In this document: in pieces, positions 42,608-51,470 of the stretch
How positions within the stretch are numbered: position 1 is the first letter of the stretch
How the letters are laid out: every line of letters begins with the position of its first letter
Assembly (NCBI GenBank): GCA_900079685.1
Contig: LT599018.1
Coordinates: forward strand, 1,572,970-1,636,969
Reading direction: 5' to 3'
Length of the DNA: 64,000 nt
Source of the DNA: an uncultured delta proteobacterium
Lineage (GTDB): Bacteria > Desulfobacterota > Desulfovibrionia > Desulfovibrionales > Desulfovibrionaceae
Translations under genes and position numbers: made by a program
The notes under the pieces: generated by a model
The model's database searches: none
The model's input: the letters and a program-made list of their open reading frames with translations, nothing else
Told to the model about the DNA's origin: nothing

Positions 42608-43492
42608 ATGGAAACTATCGGGTTTATCGGTCTCGGCATCATGGGCAGGCCCATGGCCGCCAACCTTGTCAAAGGCGGTTTCACGGTCATCGGGTTCGAC
42701 GTTATGCCGCAGAACTGCAAGGACGCGGCGGAACGCGGCGTTCAGATCGCCGCGAGCGCGGCCGAGCTGGCTGCCGCATGCTCCATCATCATCCAGATGC
42801 TGCCCACCCCCGCCATTTGTGTGGAAAGCGCCGTCGAGGTAAGCAAACACGCCAAGCCCGGAACCCTGGTTCTGGACATGAGCTCCCTCTCGCCCATGAC
42901 CGCGCAGCAGATTCACGCCATTCTCGCCGAAAAGGGCATCCATATGATGGATGCGCCCGTTTCCGGCGGCGAGCCCAAGGCCATCGACGCCACCCTCGCC
43001 ATCATGGCGGGCGGTGCCAAGGAAGATTACGACCGGGCGCTTCCGGTCTTCAAACCCATGTCCGCCTCCACCATCCTGGTCGGCAAGGTGGGCGCGGGCT
43101 GCATCGCCAAGCTCGCCAACCAGATCATGGTCGGCGTGAACATTGCCGCCATGGGCGAGGCCTTTACCCTGGCCGCAAAGGCGGGAGTCGACCCGGGCCT
43201 GGTATTCGAGGCGGTCAAGAACGGCCTTGCCGGGTCCACGGTGCTGAACCAGAAAGGCCCCATGATCCTTGAGCGCAACTATACTCCCGGCGCGCGGATG
43301 GAAATCCACATCAAGGATTTCGTGAACGTGCTGGATACGGCCCATTCCATGAGTTCCCCGGTTCCCCTGACGGCCAGCGTCATGGAAATGATGCAGTCTC
43401 TCAAGGCCAACGGCATGGGGCAGATCGACCACGGCGGCGTTGTCCGCTTCTATGAAATGATCGCCGGGGTGGAAGTGAAGAAAGGCGCGTAA
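42608..43492 (+). CDS. 3-hydroxyisobutyrate dehydrogenase family reductase (tartronate semialdehyde reductase-like)
   Basis: 294 residues from METIGFIGLGIMGRPMAANL, the NAD(P) motif GLGIMG plus substrate loop. DAPVSGGEPKAIDATLAIMA is the family substrate-binding signature, and the catalytic Lys lies in GCIAKLANQIM. In this family the substrates are small 3-hydroxy acids; 2-hydroxy-3-oxopropionate (tartronate semialdehyde) reductases are the closest match in pattern. It is followed by IlvD and preceded by a divergent FCD regulator, which suggests sugar-acid or hydroxyacid catabolism. Confidence 0.82.
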   Translation: METIGFIGLGIMGRPMAANLVKGGFTVIGFDVMPQNCKDAAERGVQIAASAAELAAACSIIIQMLPTPAICVESAVEVSKHAKPGTLVLDMSSLSPMTAQQIHAILAEKGIHMMDAPVSGGEPKAIDATLAIMAGGAKEDYDRALPVFKPMSASTILVGKVGAGCIAKLANQIMVGVNIAAMGEAFTLAAKAGVDPGLVFEAVKNGLAGSTVLNQKGPMILERNYTPGARMEIHIKDFVNVLDTAHSMSSPVPLTASVMEMMQSLKANGMGQIDHGGVVRFYEMIAGVEVKKGA

Positions 43493-43593
43493 CGCGCATC
43501 TTGCCGGGCAGGCCCGCAAAGCGGCCCGCCCGGTCCATACATTGTGCCGCGCCGTACGCCGAAACATCGCGGCCATAATCAAGGAGCAGTCAC

Positions 43594-45246
43594 ATGCGTA
43601 GCGATATCGTGAAAAAAGGTCCCACCCGCGCGGGCCACAGAGCGTTGTTCCACGCCATGGGGTACAGCCTCGAGGATCTGGAAAAACCTCTTATCGGCGT
43701 CGTCAACTCGTTCAACGAGATCGTGCCGGGCCACTTCAACCTGGACGACATAGCGGAAGCCGCCAAGCTGGGCGTTGCCGCCGCCGGGGGCACACCCATC
43801 GAATTTCCCGCCATCGGCATTTGCGACGGCATCGCCATGGGCCACCAGGGCATGAAATACCCCCTGCCCAGCCGGGAACTCATCGCGGATTCCATCGAAG
43901 CCATGGCTATCGGCCACGGCCTGGACGGCCTGGTGCTCATCCCCAACTGCGATAAAATCGTGCCCGCCATGCTCATGGCGGCCGCGCGGATCAACATTCC
44001 CGCCGTGGTGGTCAGCGGCGGCCCCATGCTGGCCGGGCGGTTTCAGGGCAAGAGCGTGGATTTGACGAACATCTTCGAAGCGCCGGGCCTGCACGCCGCC
44101 GGAAAACTCAGCGACAAGGACCTGGCGGGCATGGAACAATCCGTCTGCCCCGGCTGCGGGTCCTGCGCGGGCCTGTTCACGGCCAACAGCATGAACTGTC
44201 TTACCGAGGCTCTGGGCATGGGCCTGCCGGGCAACGGCACCGTGCCTGCCGCCTACACCGGCGCGCGCCGCATGCTGGCCAAACGCGCGGGCGCGGCGGT
44301 CCTGGATCTGGTCAAGAAGAACATCAAACCCCGCGACATCATGACAAAGGCCGCCTTTACCAACGCCATCGCCGTGGACATGGCCATCGGCGGCTCCTCC
44401 AACACGGTGCTGCACCTGCCGGCCATCGCGCAGGAAGCGGGCATAGACCTGCCCCTCGAACTCTTTGAGGCCATCAGCAAAAAGGCCCCCTACATCACCA
44501 AAATGAGCCCGGCGGGCCAGCACCATCTGCAGGATCTGGGCGAAGCCGGGGGCATTTCCGCCGTCATGAAGGAACTGACCAAAAAGAACCTCATTGACGA
44601 GACCGCCATGACCGTCACCGGCCCCCTGGGGGATCGCCTGAAAGAGGCCGCCATCACCCGGCCCGACGTCATCCGGAACGTTGACGACCCCTACCGCAAG
44701 ACCGGCGGCATTGCCATCCTCTACGGCAACCTCGCGCCGGAATGCGCGGTGGCCAAGGAAAGCGCCGTGTCTGAAGACATGCTGACCTTCAAAGGCCCGG
44801 CCAGGGTTTTCGATTCCGAGGAGGAAGCCACCGAAGCCCTGCTGGCCCACAAGGTCAAGGACGGGGACGTGGTGGTCATCCGCTACGAAGGCCCGCAGGG
44901 CGGCCCCGGCATGCGCGAGATGCTCAGCCCCACCGCCATCATCGCGGGCATGGGCCTGAAGGTGGCGCTGCTTACGGACGGGCGCTTCTCCGGCGTCACG
45001 CGCGGGGCCTGCATCGGGCATATCTGCCCGGAAGCGGCGAAAGGCGGCCCCATCGCGCTCCTGCGCGACGGGGATATCGTGGATATCGATATCCCCGGCC
45101 GAACCCTGAAAGCCCTGGTATCCGATGCGGAAATGGCCGAACGGCAAACGAACTGGAAGCAGCCCGCGCCCAAGGTCACCTCCGGCTATCTGGCCCGCTA
45201 CGCCCGCATGGTGCAGTCCGCCAAATACGGCGCCATCGTCCGCTGA
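43594..45246 (+). CDS. ilvD: dihydroxy-acid dehydratase
   Basis: 550 residues. Motifs: [40 protein letters not shown] and [20 protein letters not shown] contribute the Cys ligands of the Fe-S cluster. [20 protein letters not shown] is near the C-terminus. It removes water from 2,3-dihydroxy-3-methyl acids in valine and isoleucine synthesis. Paralogous members act on sugar acids, and its place next to a hydroxyacid reductase and an FCD regulator leaves that option open. The residue pattern looks like standard IlvD. Confidence 0.88.
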   Translation: MRSDIVKKGPTRAGHRALFHAMGYSLEDLEKPLIGVVNSFNEIVPGHFNLDDIAEAAKLGVAAAGGTPIEFPAIGICDGIAMGHQGMKYPLPSRELIADSIEAMAIGHGLDGLVLIPNCDKIVPAMLMAAARINIPAVVVSGGPMLAGRFQGKSVDLTNIFEAPGLHAAGKLSDKDLAGMEQSVCPGCGSCAGLFTANSMNCLTEALGMGLPGNGTVPAAYTGARRMLAKRAGAAVLDLVKKNIKPRDIMTKAAFTNAIAVDMAIGGSSNTVLHLPAIAQEAGIDLPLELFEAISKKAPYITKMSPAGQHHLQDLGEAGGISAVMKELTKKNLIDETAMTVTGPLGDRLKEAAITRPDVIRNVDDPYRKTGGIAILYGNLAPECAVAKESAVSEDMLTFKGPARVFDSEEEATEALLAHKVKDGDVVVIRYEGPQGGPGMREMLSPTAIIAGMGLKVALLTDGRFSGVTRGACIGHICPEAAKGGPIALLRDGDIVDIDIPGRTLKALVSDAEMAERQTNWKQPAPKVTSGYLARYARMVQSAKYGAIVR

Positions 45247-45279
45247 CCGCCGCCGTGCAGGCGGCTGGCACGAAAACAG

Positions 45280-45316
45280 CGCAAAACGGCCGGGAGGAAC
45301 TCCCGGCCGTTTTGCG
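45280..45316. terminator. bidirectional terminator between ilvD and ubiX
   Basis: CGCAAAACGGCCGGGAG-GAA-CTCCCGGCCGTTTTGCG is a long stem with AT pairs at its base, so both directions get a short T-run (GTTTTG). Confidence 0.85.
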
Positions 45317-45336
45317 TCACGCGGCGGCAACAGCGG

Positions 45337-45912
45337 TCACAGGCCCTTTGCGCCCGCATCTCCCGCCCAGCGGGGGGCAAGGTCATTCGCGACCCCCAGG
45401 CAATCGAGCAGCCGCCCCACATACGCGGCTACCAGCGCGTCAATGCTCGCGGGGTGGTGGTAAAACGCGGGGCAAGCCGGGGCGATGCCGACGCCGATGC
45501 GCGAGAGCTTCAGCATGTTTTCCAGATGGATGGGGCTGAGCGGCGTTTCCCGCACGGCGAGCACCAGGTTGGCGCGCTCTTTCAGCACGACGTCCGCCGC
45601 GCGGCAGAGGAGGTTGTCCGCGAAGCCGTTCGCGATGGCGGCGAGCGTCTTCATGCTGCACGGGGCGATGGCCATGCCGTCCGCCCGGAACGATCCGCTG
45701 GCGATGGGCGCGGTGATGTCTTCCGCCGGATACAGCGCCGCCACCAGGGGACGGATGTCCTTTTCCGCCAGGGAGCACTCGTGGCGCAGCACCTTCCAGC
45801 CATAGGCGCTGACCGTGCAGTGGACCTCGTGGCCGAGGGACGCGAGGGCGCGCAGGAGCTCCACCCCGTATACCGCGCCGCTCGCGCCCGTTATGCCGAC
45901 AATGATGCGCAT
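45337..45912 (-). CDS. ubiX: UbiX-type flavin prenyltransferase
   Basis: 191 residues from MRIIVGITGASGAVYGVELL, the UbiX/Pad1 flavin-binding start, after an AGGAGGAAGG site. IASGSFRADGMAIAPCSMKT and RETPLSPIHLENMLKLSRIG are further family signatures. It makes prenylated FMN for UbiD-type decarboxylases. No UbiD is in the window. It follows the DUF1847 gene after about 30 bases. Confidence 0.92.
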   Translation of the reverse strand: MRIIVGITGASGAVYGVELLRALASLGHEVHCTVSAYGWKVLRHECSLAEKDIRPLVAALYPAEDITAPIASGSFRADGMAIAPCSMKTLAAIANGFADNLLCRAADVVLKERANLVLAVRETPLSPIHLENMLKLSRIGVGIAPACPAFYHHPASIDALVAAYVGRLLDCLGVANDLAPRWAGDAGAKGL

Positions 45913-45944
45913 GGCCTTCCTCCTGAACGCGCCGGAAGCGGCGC

Positions 45945-46673
45945 CTACTCCCCTTTCGGGAATCCGGGCTCGGGTTCTTCCGGGAACATGGGGTTGTGCA
46001 TCCAGGCGTAATAGGAATCGTACATATACAACGCGGCCAGGGGATTGTGCCCCATGAGCCTGTCCTTGACCGCCAGGATGGTGGACGGGGCCTTGAGATG
46101 CGCCAGCACCAGGGAATCGTGCCCCACGCACAGGCCGAGCAGGATATTCAGCTGCGTCCCGGCCCGGTTGGCGATTTCCGCCTGCATGGCCGGGTTGCAC
46201 ATGCTCTCGTGCCCTTTGGGCCGCAGCTGCTCTGCAACCGTCAGCCCCAGTTCGGACTTGGGCAGGCAGCCGACCTTGCACACGCAGGAGGTGACCTCGA
46301 ACCCGTTGGTCGCGAGAATTTTTTCCGTGATGGCGGCTTCTTTGCGCAACCCGATACAGAAAATGAGGCCGAGTTTTTTGTAGCCCATGCGTTTGGCGAA
46401 ATCCACCAGCTCCACGATCCGGGGACGGACGGCATGCAGCCCGTTCGCTTCCCGCGCATAGCCCGCGCGCTCGACCTGGCTGGCGATTGTGGCCATTTTC
46501 GCGAATTCGGCGGATTTATAGACCGCGAGGCTCTCGTCCGCCACGTCCGGCATGTTCACGGTGGGGCAGTCCGGCGGATTTTTCCCCTCCGGCCGCACAC
46601 AGCGCCGGTCCGTGGGTTTGGTAAAGGGGCAGGCCGCGCAATTGGCTTCCGGGGTCTTTGATGCTGTGCTCAT
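45945..46673 (-). CDS. DUF1847 protein (Cys-rich, metal/cluster-binding candidate)
   Basis: 242 residues starting MSTASKTPEANCAACPFTKP. Cys motifs ANCAACPF, RRCVRPEG, DCPTVNMPD, VTSCVCKVGCLPKSE and LLGLCVGHDSLV match the DUF1847 family. Family members occur in anaerobes and their Cys content suggests a metal or Fe-S site. The biochemical role is unknown. The gene runs into ubiX in the same direction. A longer upstream frame exists, but the chosen ATG follows GGATCGCCC with moderate ribosome-binding support. Confidence 0.75.
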   Translation of the reverse strand: MSTASKTPEANCAACPFTKPTDRRCVRPEGKNPPDCPTVNMPDVADESLAVYKSAEFAKMATIASQVERAGYAREANGLHAVRPRIVELVDFAKRMGYKKLGLIFCIGLRKEAAITEKILATNGFEVTSCVCKVGCLPKSELGLTVAEQLRPKGHESMCNPAMQAEIANRAGTQLNILLGLCVGHDSLVLAHLKAPSTILAVKDRLMGHNPLAALYMYDSYYAWMHNPMFPEEPEPGFPKGE

Positions 46674-46756
46674 GGGCGATCCTTTCTCTGGAGGATGGAT
46701 AGTATAAAAAACCGCAGGCTCGATACGGTGTATCAGGCCCGCGGATGGATTGTCCA

Positions 46757-46797
46757 CCTTCCGGCAGCGGCTCATTGTGGCGAACCGCTGCCGGAGG
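46757..46797 (-). terminator. hairpin after 4-hydroxybutyrate CoA-transferase gene
   Basis: CCGGCAGCGG and CCGCTGCCGG form a 10-bp stem with extra pairs, 13 bases after the stop codon on the minus strand. A second hairpin (CCGCAGGC..GATAC/GTATC..GGCCCGCGG) follows around 46710-46744. Confidence 0.65.
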
Positions 46798-46809
46798 CGA
46801 GATAAGGGT

Positions 46810-48114
46810 TTACTCTTCCGGAGCCCAGCCGTAGAGGTCGATGCAGTCCTGACGGAGCTGGTCGCGGAATTCCGGGGCCGAGATCTTAATCAGGGCGGCG
46901 GCGCGCTGGCGCATGGTCATGCCGCGAAGCAAAGCCACGCCGTATTCCGTGACAACGTACTGCACGTCGTTACGCGTGGTGGTGACCGCCTGGCCGCGCT
47001 CAAGGGACGCGGAAATGCGGGAAACCTTGCCCTTGGCCGCCGTGGCGGGCAGGGCGATGATGCTGCGGCCGTTCTTGGACATCATGGCGCCGAGAACGAA
47101 GTCGTTCTGGCCGCCGACGGCGCTGAACTGCTTGGGGCCCATCATGTCGGCCGCCACCTGGCCCAGAAGGTCCACGGTGATGGCGGAGTTGACGGAAACC
47201 ACGTTGTCGTTCTGCTTGATGACCAGCGGGTCGTTCACAAAGGTGATGGGGTGGAATTCCGTGGCCGGGTTATCGTCGAGCCACTGGTAGAATTCATTGG
47301 TGCCCATGGCGAACCCGATGACGCACTTGCCGGGCAGGAGCTGCTTGCGGCTGTTGTTGATGTTGCCCGCTTTCATCAGGCCCATCACGCCGTCGGAAAT
47401 CATTTCCGAGTGGATGCCCATGTCGTTCTTTTCGGTCAGGAAGCGGAGCACCGCGTCCGGAATGGCGCCGATGCCGAGCTGCAGGCAGTCGCCGTCCTGG
47501 ATGAGGGAGGCCACGTTTTTGCCGATGCCCATTTCCACGTCGGTCAGGGCCGGCGGGGGAAGTTCCACCAGCGGGGCGTTGCTTTCCACGAAGTAGTCCA
47601 CTTCGGAGACGTGCACGAAGGAATCGCCGAGCGTGCGGGGCACGTGGCGGGAAATTTCCGCCACAACGAACTTGGCGCGTTTGACCGCTTCCTTCGAATA
47701 GTCGACGGAAATGCCCAGGCTCATGTAGCCGTGTTTATCCGGGGGAGAAACTTTGATGAACGCCGCGTCGAGCGGGAAGGTTTCCGTGAAGAGCGAAGGA
47801 ATTCTGCGGAACAGGCGGGGAATGAAATCCGCGCGGCCTTCGTTGATGGCGCCGCGGGTGCTGCCGCCGGAGAAAACGGAAACGTGGCGGAAGGACCGGC
47901 AATACGGCTCTTCACAATAGGGGGCCGGGGTCAGGGGAACCATGTGCGTGATCTGCACTTCGCTCAGTTCGTCTTTCCTTTCCATCAGCGCGTCGATCAG
48001 AACCGTGGGGGACGCGCAGGCGTGGCCGAAGGACATCTTCCAGCCGGATTTGACATGGCGCACGGCTTCCGCCGCGCTGACCAGCCGGGATTTGTAGTGC
48101 TCTTGCCAGCTCAT
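46810..48114 (-). CDS. 4-hydroxybutyrate CoA-transferase type enzyme (copy 1)
   Basis: 434 residues from MSWQEHYKSRLVSAAEAVRH, with GGAGAAAA ahead of the start. The catalytic Glu lies in GIHSEMISDGVMGL, the coenzyme-A loop in FAMGTNEFYQWLDDNPATEF, and FSAVGGQNDFVLGAMMSKNG is a family signature. AbfT/Cat2-type enzymes move CoA between acetyl-CoA or butyryl-CoA and 4-hydroxybutyrate. It is followed by neighbours that make 4-hydroxybutyrate (iron alcohol dehydrogenase) and is paralogous to the gene at 54248. Confidence 0.88.
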   Translation of the reverse strand: MSWQEHYKSRLVSAAEAVRHVKSGWKMSFGHACASPTVLIDALMERKDELSEVQITHMVPLTPAPYCEEPYCRSFRHVSVFSGGSTRGAINEGRADFIPRLFRRIPSLFTETFPLDAAFIKVSPPDKHGYMSLGISVDYSKEAVKRAKFVVAEISRHVPRTLGDSFVHVSEVDYFVESNAPLVELPPPALTDVEMGIGKNVASLIQDGDCLQLGIGAIPDAVLRFLTEKNDMGIHSEMISDGVMGLMKAGNINNSRKQLLPGKCVIGFAMGTNEFYQWLDDNPATEFHPITFVNDPLVIKQNDNVVSVNSAITVDLLGQVAADMMGPKQFSAVGGQNDFVLGAMMSKNGRSIIALPATAAKGKVSRISASLERGQAVTTTRNDVQYVVTEYGVALLRGMTMRQRAAALIKISAPEFRDQLRQDCIDLYGWAPEE

Positions 48115-48238
48115 GTGTTTTCTCCTCAAGGGTATTCGGGGCGCCATGCGCCGTTATGTTTACTTTCGGGATTCCGGCACCGGCCTGGAAGGCCGTGGAC
48201 GCGAAACCGCCGCAAAATCACACTCGTTCAAAACAAGC

Positions 48239-48274
48239 GCCGTGAACCGGGGACGGATGTTCCCGGTTCACGGC
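48239..48274 (-). terminator. hairpin after iron alcohol dehydrogenase gene
   Basis: GCCGTGAACCGGG-GACGGATGT-TCCCGGTTCACGGC gives a stem of at least 12 bp, 31 bases past the dehydrogenase stop codon. It is not followed by a T-tract. Confidence 0.65.
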
Positions 48275-48304
48275 AGGTATCACGGTCTGCTGCCGGGGCA
48301 GGCT

Positions 48305-49420
48305 CTAGTACAGAGACTCATAAATGGCTTTTACCGCGGCGGCGTCCAGGGGCACGTAGTTGTTGGCGGTCAGGCGGCCCTGTTTGGTCATCACGTTGTC
48401 GGTAAAGGCGTCGAGGTCGGCCTTGGTCACGCCGTATTCACGCAGGGGCTTGCGCTGCAGAATCTTGTTGAGCAGCTTTTCAAGCTCTTCGTAAACCACG
48501 TCTTCCTTGCAGCCCAGGATATCGCAGATGATCTTGTTGACTTCCTTGATCTTCCCGTTGGGGTTGCCCTTCTGGTAGGCTTTGCACACGCCCACGAACA
48601 GGGCGTAGTTGGCTTCGCCGTGGGGCACGTGGTAGGTGCCGCCGAGCGGGTAGCTCATGGCGTGGACCGCGCCCACACCGGCGTTGCCGAACGCGATGCC
48701 CGCGTAGTTGGACGCGATGAGGAAGCTTTTCAGCAGGGGCTTTCTGGCGTCTTCGCCTTCGGCGGCGATTTTCTTGTAGCCTCTGATGATGAGGTCAATG
48801 GCTTCGCGGGCGAAGAGCTCCGTGTAGGGGGAAGACTTCGGGGAAAGGTAGGATTCGTACGCGTGGATCAGGGCGTCCACGGAGGAGGTGGCGAAGAACT
48901 TGAACGGCAGGCCGTTCAGGAGTTCCGGGATCATCACGGCGGAGTCGGCATAGAGTTCGTCCGTGGCGAGGCCCATCTTGGTGTGGCGGCTCTTCAGCTC
49001 CAGAATGGAGATGTTGGTCACTTCCGAACCGGTGCCGCAGGTGGTGGGCACGAGGATGAGTTGCTTGTCCTTCACGATTTCCAGCTTGCGGTCGAAGAGG
49101 TCCAGGATGGGGGACACGTTCTTGAGCGCGTACAGCTTGGAAATATCAATGATGGTGCCGCCGCCGATGGCGATGATACGCTTGAAGCCGCCGTCTTTCA
49201 TGTCGGCGTAAATTTTTTCAGCCATTTCGTCGGACGGTTCGCCCATGCCGTACTTTTCCTGGTACAGCACGGTGGCCTTCAGGTTCATGCTGCCGAAAAA
49301 GGGCTGATAGATGTATTCGTTGGTGATAATCAGGTCTTTTTCGTTGATCTGCAACGCTTCCGCGAATTCCTTGCAGCTGGCGTAGTAGTCAAGGACCGGT
49401 TTTATGGAGAGCATTTTCAT
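48305..49420 (-). CDS. iron-type alcohol dehydrogenase (4-hydroxybutyrate dehydrogenase)
   Basis: 371 residues. The NAD fold reads RIIAIGGGTIIDISKLYALK, and PTTCGTGSEVTNISIL is the family III alcohol-dehydrogenase signature. Fe ligands are expected in SSVDALIHAYESYLS and HAMSYPLGGTYHVPHGEANY. Length and the overall pattern fit AbfH/4hbD-type succinate semialdehyde reductase, reversibly making 4-hydroxybutyrate. It lies between an aldehyde dehydrogenase and a 4-hydroxybutyrate CoA-transferase, with hairpins in each gap. The substrate call uses that context. Confidence 0.85.
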   Translation of the reverse strand: MKMLSIKPVLDYYASCKEFAEALQINEKDLIITNEYIYQPFFGSMNLKATVLYQEKYGMGEPSDEMAEKIYADMKDGGFKRIIAIGGGTIIDISKLYALKNVSPILDLFDRKLEIVKDKQLILVPTTCGTGSEVTNISILELKSRHTKMGLATDELYADSAVMIPELLNGLPFKFFATSSVDALIHAYESYLSPKSSPYTELFAREAIDLIIRGYKKIAAEGEDARKPLLKSFLIASNYAGIAFGNAGVGAVHAMSYPLGGTYHVPHGEANYALFVGVCKAYQKGNPNGKIKEVNKIICDILGCKEDVVYEELEKLLNKILQRKPLREYGVTKADLDAFTDNVMTKQGRLTANNYVPLDAAAVKAIYESLY

Positions 49421-49474
49421 ATCGGTTCTTCCTCATTAAATGTTACCCGCTCACCGCGGGGAGTAGCCGCAATA

Positions 49475-49508
49475 ATTCGGCTTCCCGGGATTACCCGGGA
49501 AGCCGAAT
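49475..49508 (-). terminator. hairpin between aldehyde and alcohol dehydrogenase genes
   Basis: ATTCGGCTTCCCGGG-ATTA-CCCGGGAAGCCGAAT gives a 15-bp perfect stem 16 bases after the aldehyde dehydrogenase stop. No T-tract follows, so readthrough is possible. Confidence 0.7.
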
Positions 49509-49523
49509 ACTATGTTGCGCGGG

Positions 49524-50927
49524 CTATGCCCAGATTTCCGCTTCGGTCGGGACTTTGTTGTCCTTCATGAAGTAGGCGATCCGGGAAATGTTGATCAGGT
49601 GGTAGTAGGTCAGGTTTTCGGAGATGGAGTTGTTGCCCCAGGAACCGCAGCCAAGGGTGTTGGTCGGGTTCAGGCCGTTGAAGAAGCTGCCGCCGGCCGT
49701 GGAGGCGCAGGACTGGTTGATAACCACGCGGGACACTTCAATGTGCGTACCGGCGTATTCGATGTTCGCGTCGTTGGTGGAATGCACGGAAACGCTGTGG
49801 CCCAGGCCGATCTTGTGCAGGTTGTCGCGGGCGATTTCCACCGCTTCTTCCCACTTGTCGTAACGGTAGGCGGTCAGCACCGGGAACATCTTTTCCCAGC
49901 CCAGCACGTCTTTCACGTTTTCCGCTTCCACGATCAGGATCTTGGTGCCGGCCGGGACTTTAAGACCGGCGGCCGCGGCCACTTCCTCGGCGTTTTTGCC
50001 GACGAGGTCACGGCTCATGTGCCCGCCGGGGAAGATGACGTCGCGCAGTTTGGCGCGATCGGCGTTGGCGACGATGTAGGAGCCGTTGGCTTCAAAAGCC
50101 TTCATGGCCTTGTCGAAATCTTCGCGCGGCAGAATGACGGACTGTTCGGCGGCGCAGATGATGCCGTTGTCGAAGGAGCGGCCCGCGATGACTTTGGGAG
50201 CCACGTCGTTGTAGTCCATGCCCCGGTCCACGATGGTCTGCACGTTGCCCGCGCCGACGCCCAGAGCGGGCTTGCCGGAGGAGTAAACGGAACGGACCAT
50301 GTCCATGCCGCCGGTGGCGATGATGACGTCAACGGCTTTGGTCAGCATCTGGGTGAGTTCCAGGGCCGCGATGTCGAGGATCTGGATGACGTTGTCCGGC
50401 GCGCCGAGCTTTTTCAGTTCCGCGTTCATGTAGTTCACGGTCTTTTTGCAGCATTCCATGGCTTTGGGGTGCACCGCGAAGATGATGGGGTTGCGGCCCT
50501 TGATGGCGAACATGGCGTTGGACATGCAGGTCACGATGGGGTTGGTCATCGGGGTGATGGCGCCCACAACGCCCACGGGGCTGCCGACCTTGATGATGCC
50601 GGTGCCTTTCTCGCGTTCGATGATGCCCACGGACTTTTTGTCGCGCAGGGACCACCAGATGATTTTGGCTTTGTTCTTGTTTTTCGCGATCTTGTCGGGC
50701 ACGTTGCCGAGCTTGGTTTCCGCAACCGCGTCTTTGGCGAGTTCTTCGCCGTTATCAAACACCGCTTTGGCGCACGCTTTGACGAGTTTGTCGACCTGCT
50801 CCTGGGTGTAGGGGTTCAGCGCCGCAAGGGCTTTACGCGCCTTGGCTACTTTATCGTCAAGGTGGGCCTGGTATTCAGCAATTTTCGCCGCTTTTTCTTC
50901 CGGAGTAAGCTCCCGCTTCTGACTCAT
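49524..50927 (-). CDS. CoA-acylating aldehyde dehydrogenase (succinate semialdehyde type, SucD-like)
   Basis: 467 residues with GGGAGGG before the ATG. There is a conserved GVVGAITPMTNPIVTCMSNA, the phosphate-loop PALGVGAGNVQTIVDRGMDY, and the catalytic Cys in SFDNGIICAAEQSVILP. This is the CoA-acylating aldehyde dehydrogenase class of SucD/AdhE/EutE. The next gene is a 4-hydroxybutyrate dehydrogenase type enzyme, so succinyl-CoA to succinate semialdehyde is the likely reaction. The alternative is acetaldehyde. The upstream frame extension lacks a ribosome-binding site. Confidence 0.85.
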   Translation of the reverse strand: MSQKRELTPEEKAAKIAEYQAHLDDKVAKARKALAALNPYTQEQVDKLVKACAKAVFDNGEELAKDAVAETKLGNVPDKIAKNKNKAKIIWWSLRDKKSVGIIEREKGTGIIKVGSPVGVVGAITPMTNPIVTCMSNAMFAIKGRNPIIFAVHPKAMECCKKTVNYMNAELKKLGAPDNVIQILDIAALELTQMLTKAVDVIIATGGMDMVRSVYSSGKPALGVGAGNVQTIVDRGMDYNDVAPKVIAGRSFDNGIICAAEQSVILPREDFDKAMKAFEANGSYIVANADRAKLRDVIFPGGHMSRDLVGKNAEEVAAAAGLKVPAGTKILIVEAENVKDVLGWEKMFPVLTAYRYDKWEEAVEIARDNLHKIGLGHSVSVHSTNDANIEYAGTHIEVSRVVINQSCASTAGGSFFNGLNPTNTLGCGSWGNNSISENLTYYHLINISRIAYFMKDNKVPTEAEIWA

Positions 50928-51364
50928 AAATCCCTCCCTGTCTGCGAACAGGTCGTCTTTAAGGTTAAAAAAGCTCCACAGATTGGGCAGTCCTGCCCGC
51001 AAGTGGCGCCATCGTAGCCAACTCGTGAAAAAAAGTACACCTCAAAAATAAAAAGAAAGTTCCTTCCTGCACATTATCCCGTTCGATCATGAACGAATTC
51101 AGCTTTTTCCGTTACCGGTTTTTTTTATTTTCCCATTCCGGAAAATTTATTTTAGAAAAAAAACGAGATAAACCTGTAGGATACGTAACGACCAAGAACC
51201 GTCTTTTGCCGCGTATTTCCCGGTAGCCCAAGAACTTTACCCTATCTGAGGGCGGGCGTCAAAAAACTTCCCCGGCCCGAAAGGGCGGCGTTGAAAATTT
51301 GCCGCGCCTGATGTACGCCCACGAAGAGCGCCATTGCCCGAGCCTTTTACGCCGGAGGGTCACC
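50928..51364. other. intergenic region upstream of aldehyde dehydrogenase
   Basis: The stretch from 51025 to 51190 is AT-rich and likely holds the promoter for the minus-strand operon. It includes palindrome CGTTC-GATCAT-GAACG (51081-51096), with the same 5-6-5 layout as the GATGC sites near 54 kb but different half-sites. I see no convincing -24/-12 promoter. Confidence 0.5.
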
Positions 51365-51454
51365 ATGAAATTAATGCACGCCAAACTGCCCGCGTTCATC
51401 GCCAAAATGCGCCTCGCGGACACCTTCGTGCGCACCGCGCACCTGGACGTCTGA
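51365..51454 (+). CDS. 29-residue upstream ORF
   Basis: MKLMHAKLPAFIAKMRLADT plus nine residues, preceded by GGAGGG at good spacing. It ends 16 bases before the next gene. It has no sequence similarity that I know. It may be a leader peptide coupling translation of the 197-residue gene, or the residue of a longer gene. Confidence 0.4.
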   Translation: MKLMHAKLPAFIAKMRLADTFVRTAHLDV

Positions 51455-51470
51455 TCCCTCCGGCAGCACA

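Noticed and set aside
46750-48405. 551-codon plus-strand frame
   Set aside because: Shadow of the CoA-transferase gene; codon pattern and composition fit the opposite strand.
50985-51000. Possible -24/-12 promoter before the aldehyde dehydrogenase (minus strand TGGCTA-N5-GCGC)
   Set aside because: Only the invariant GG and GC fit. The -12 region lacks TTGC and it lies far from any GATGC site.
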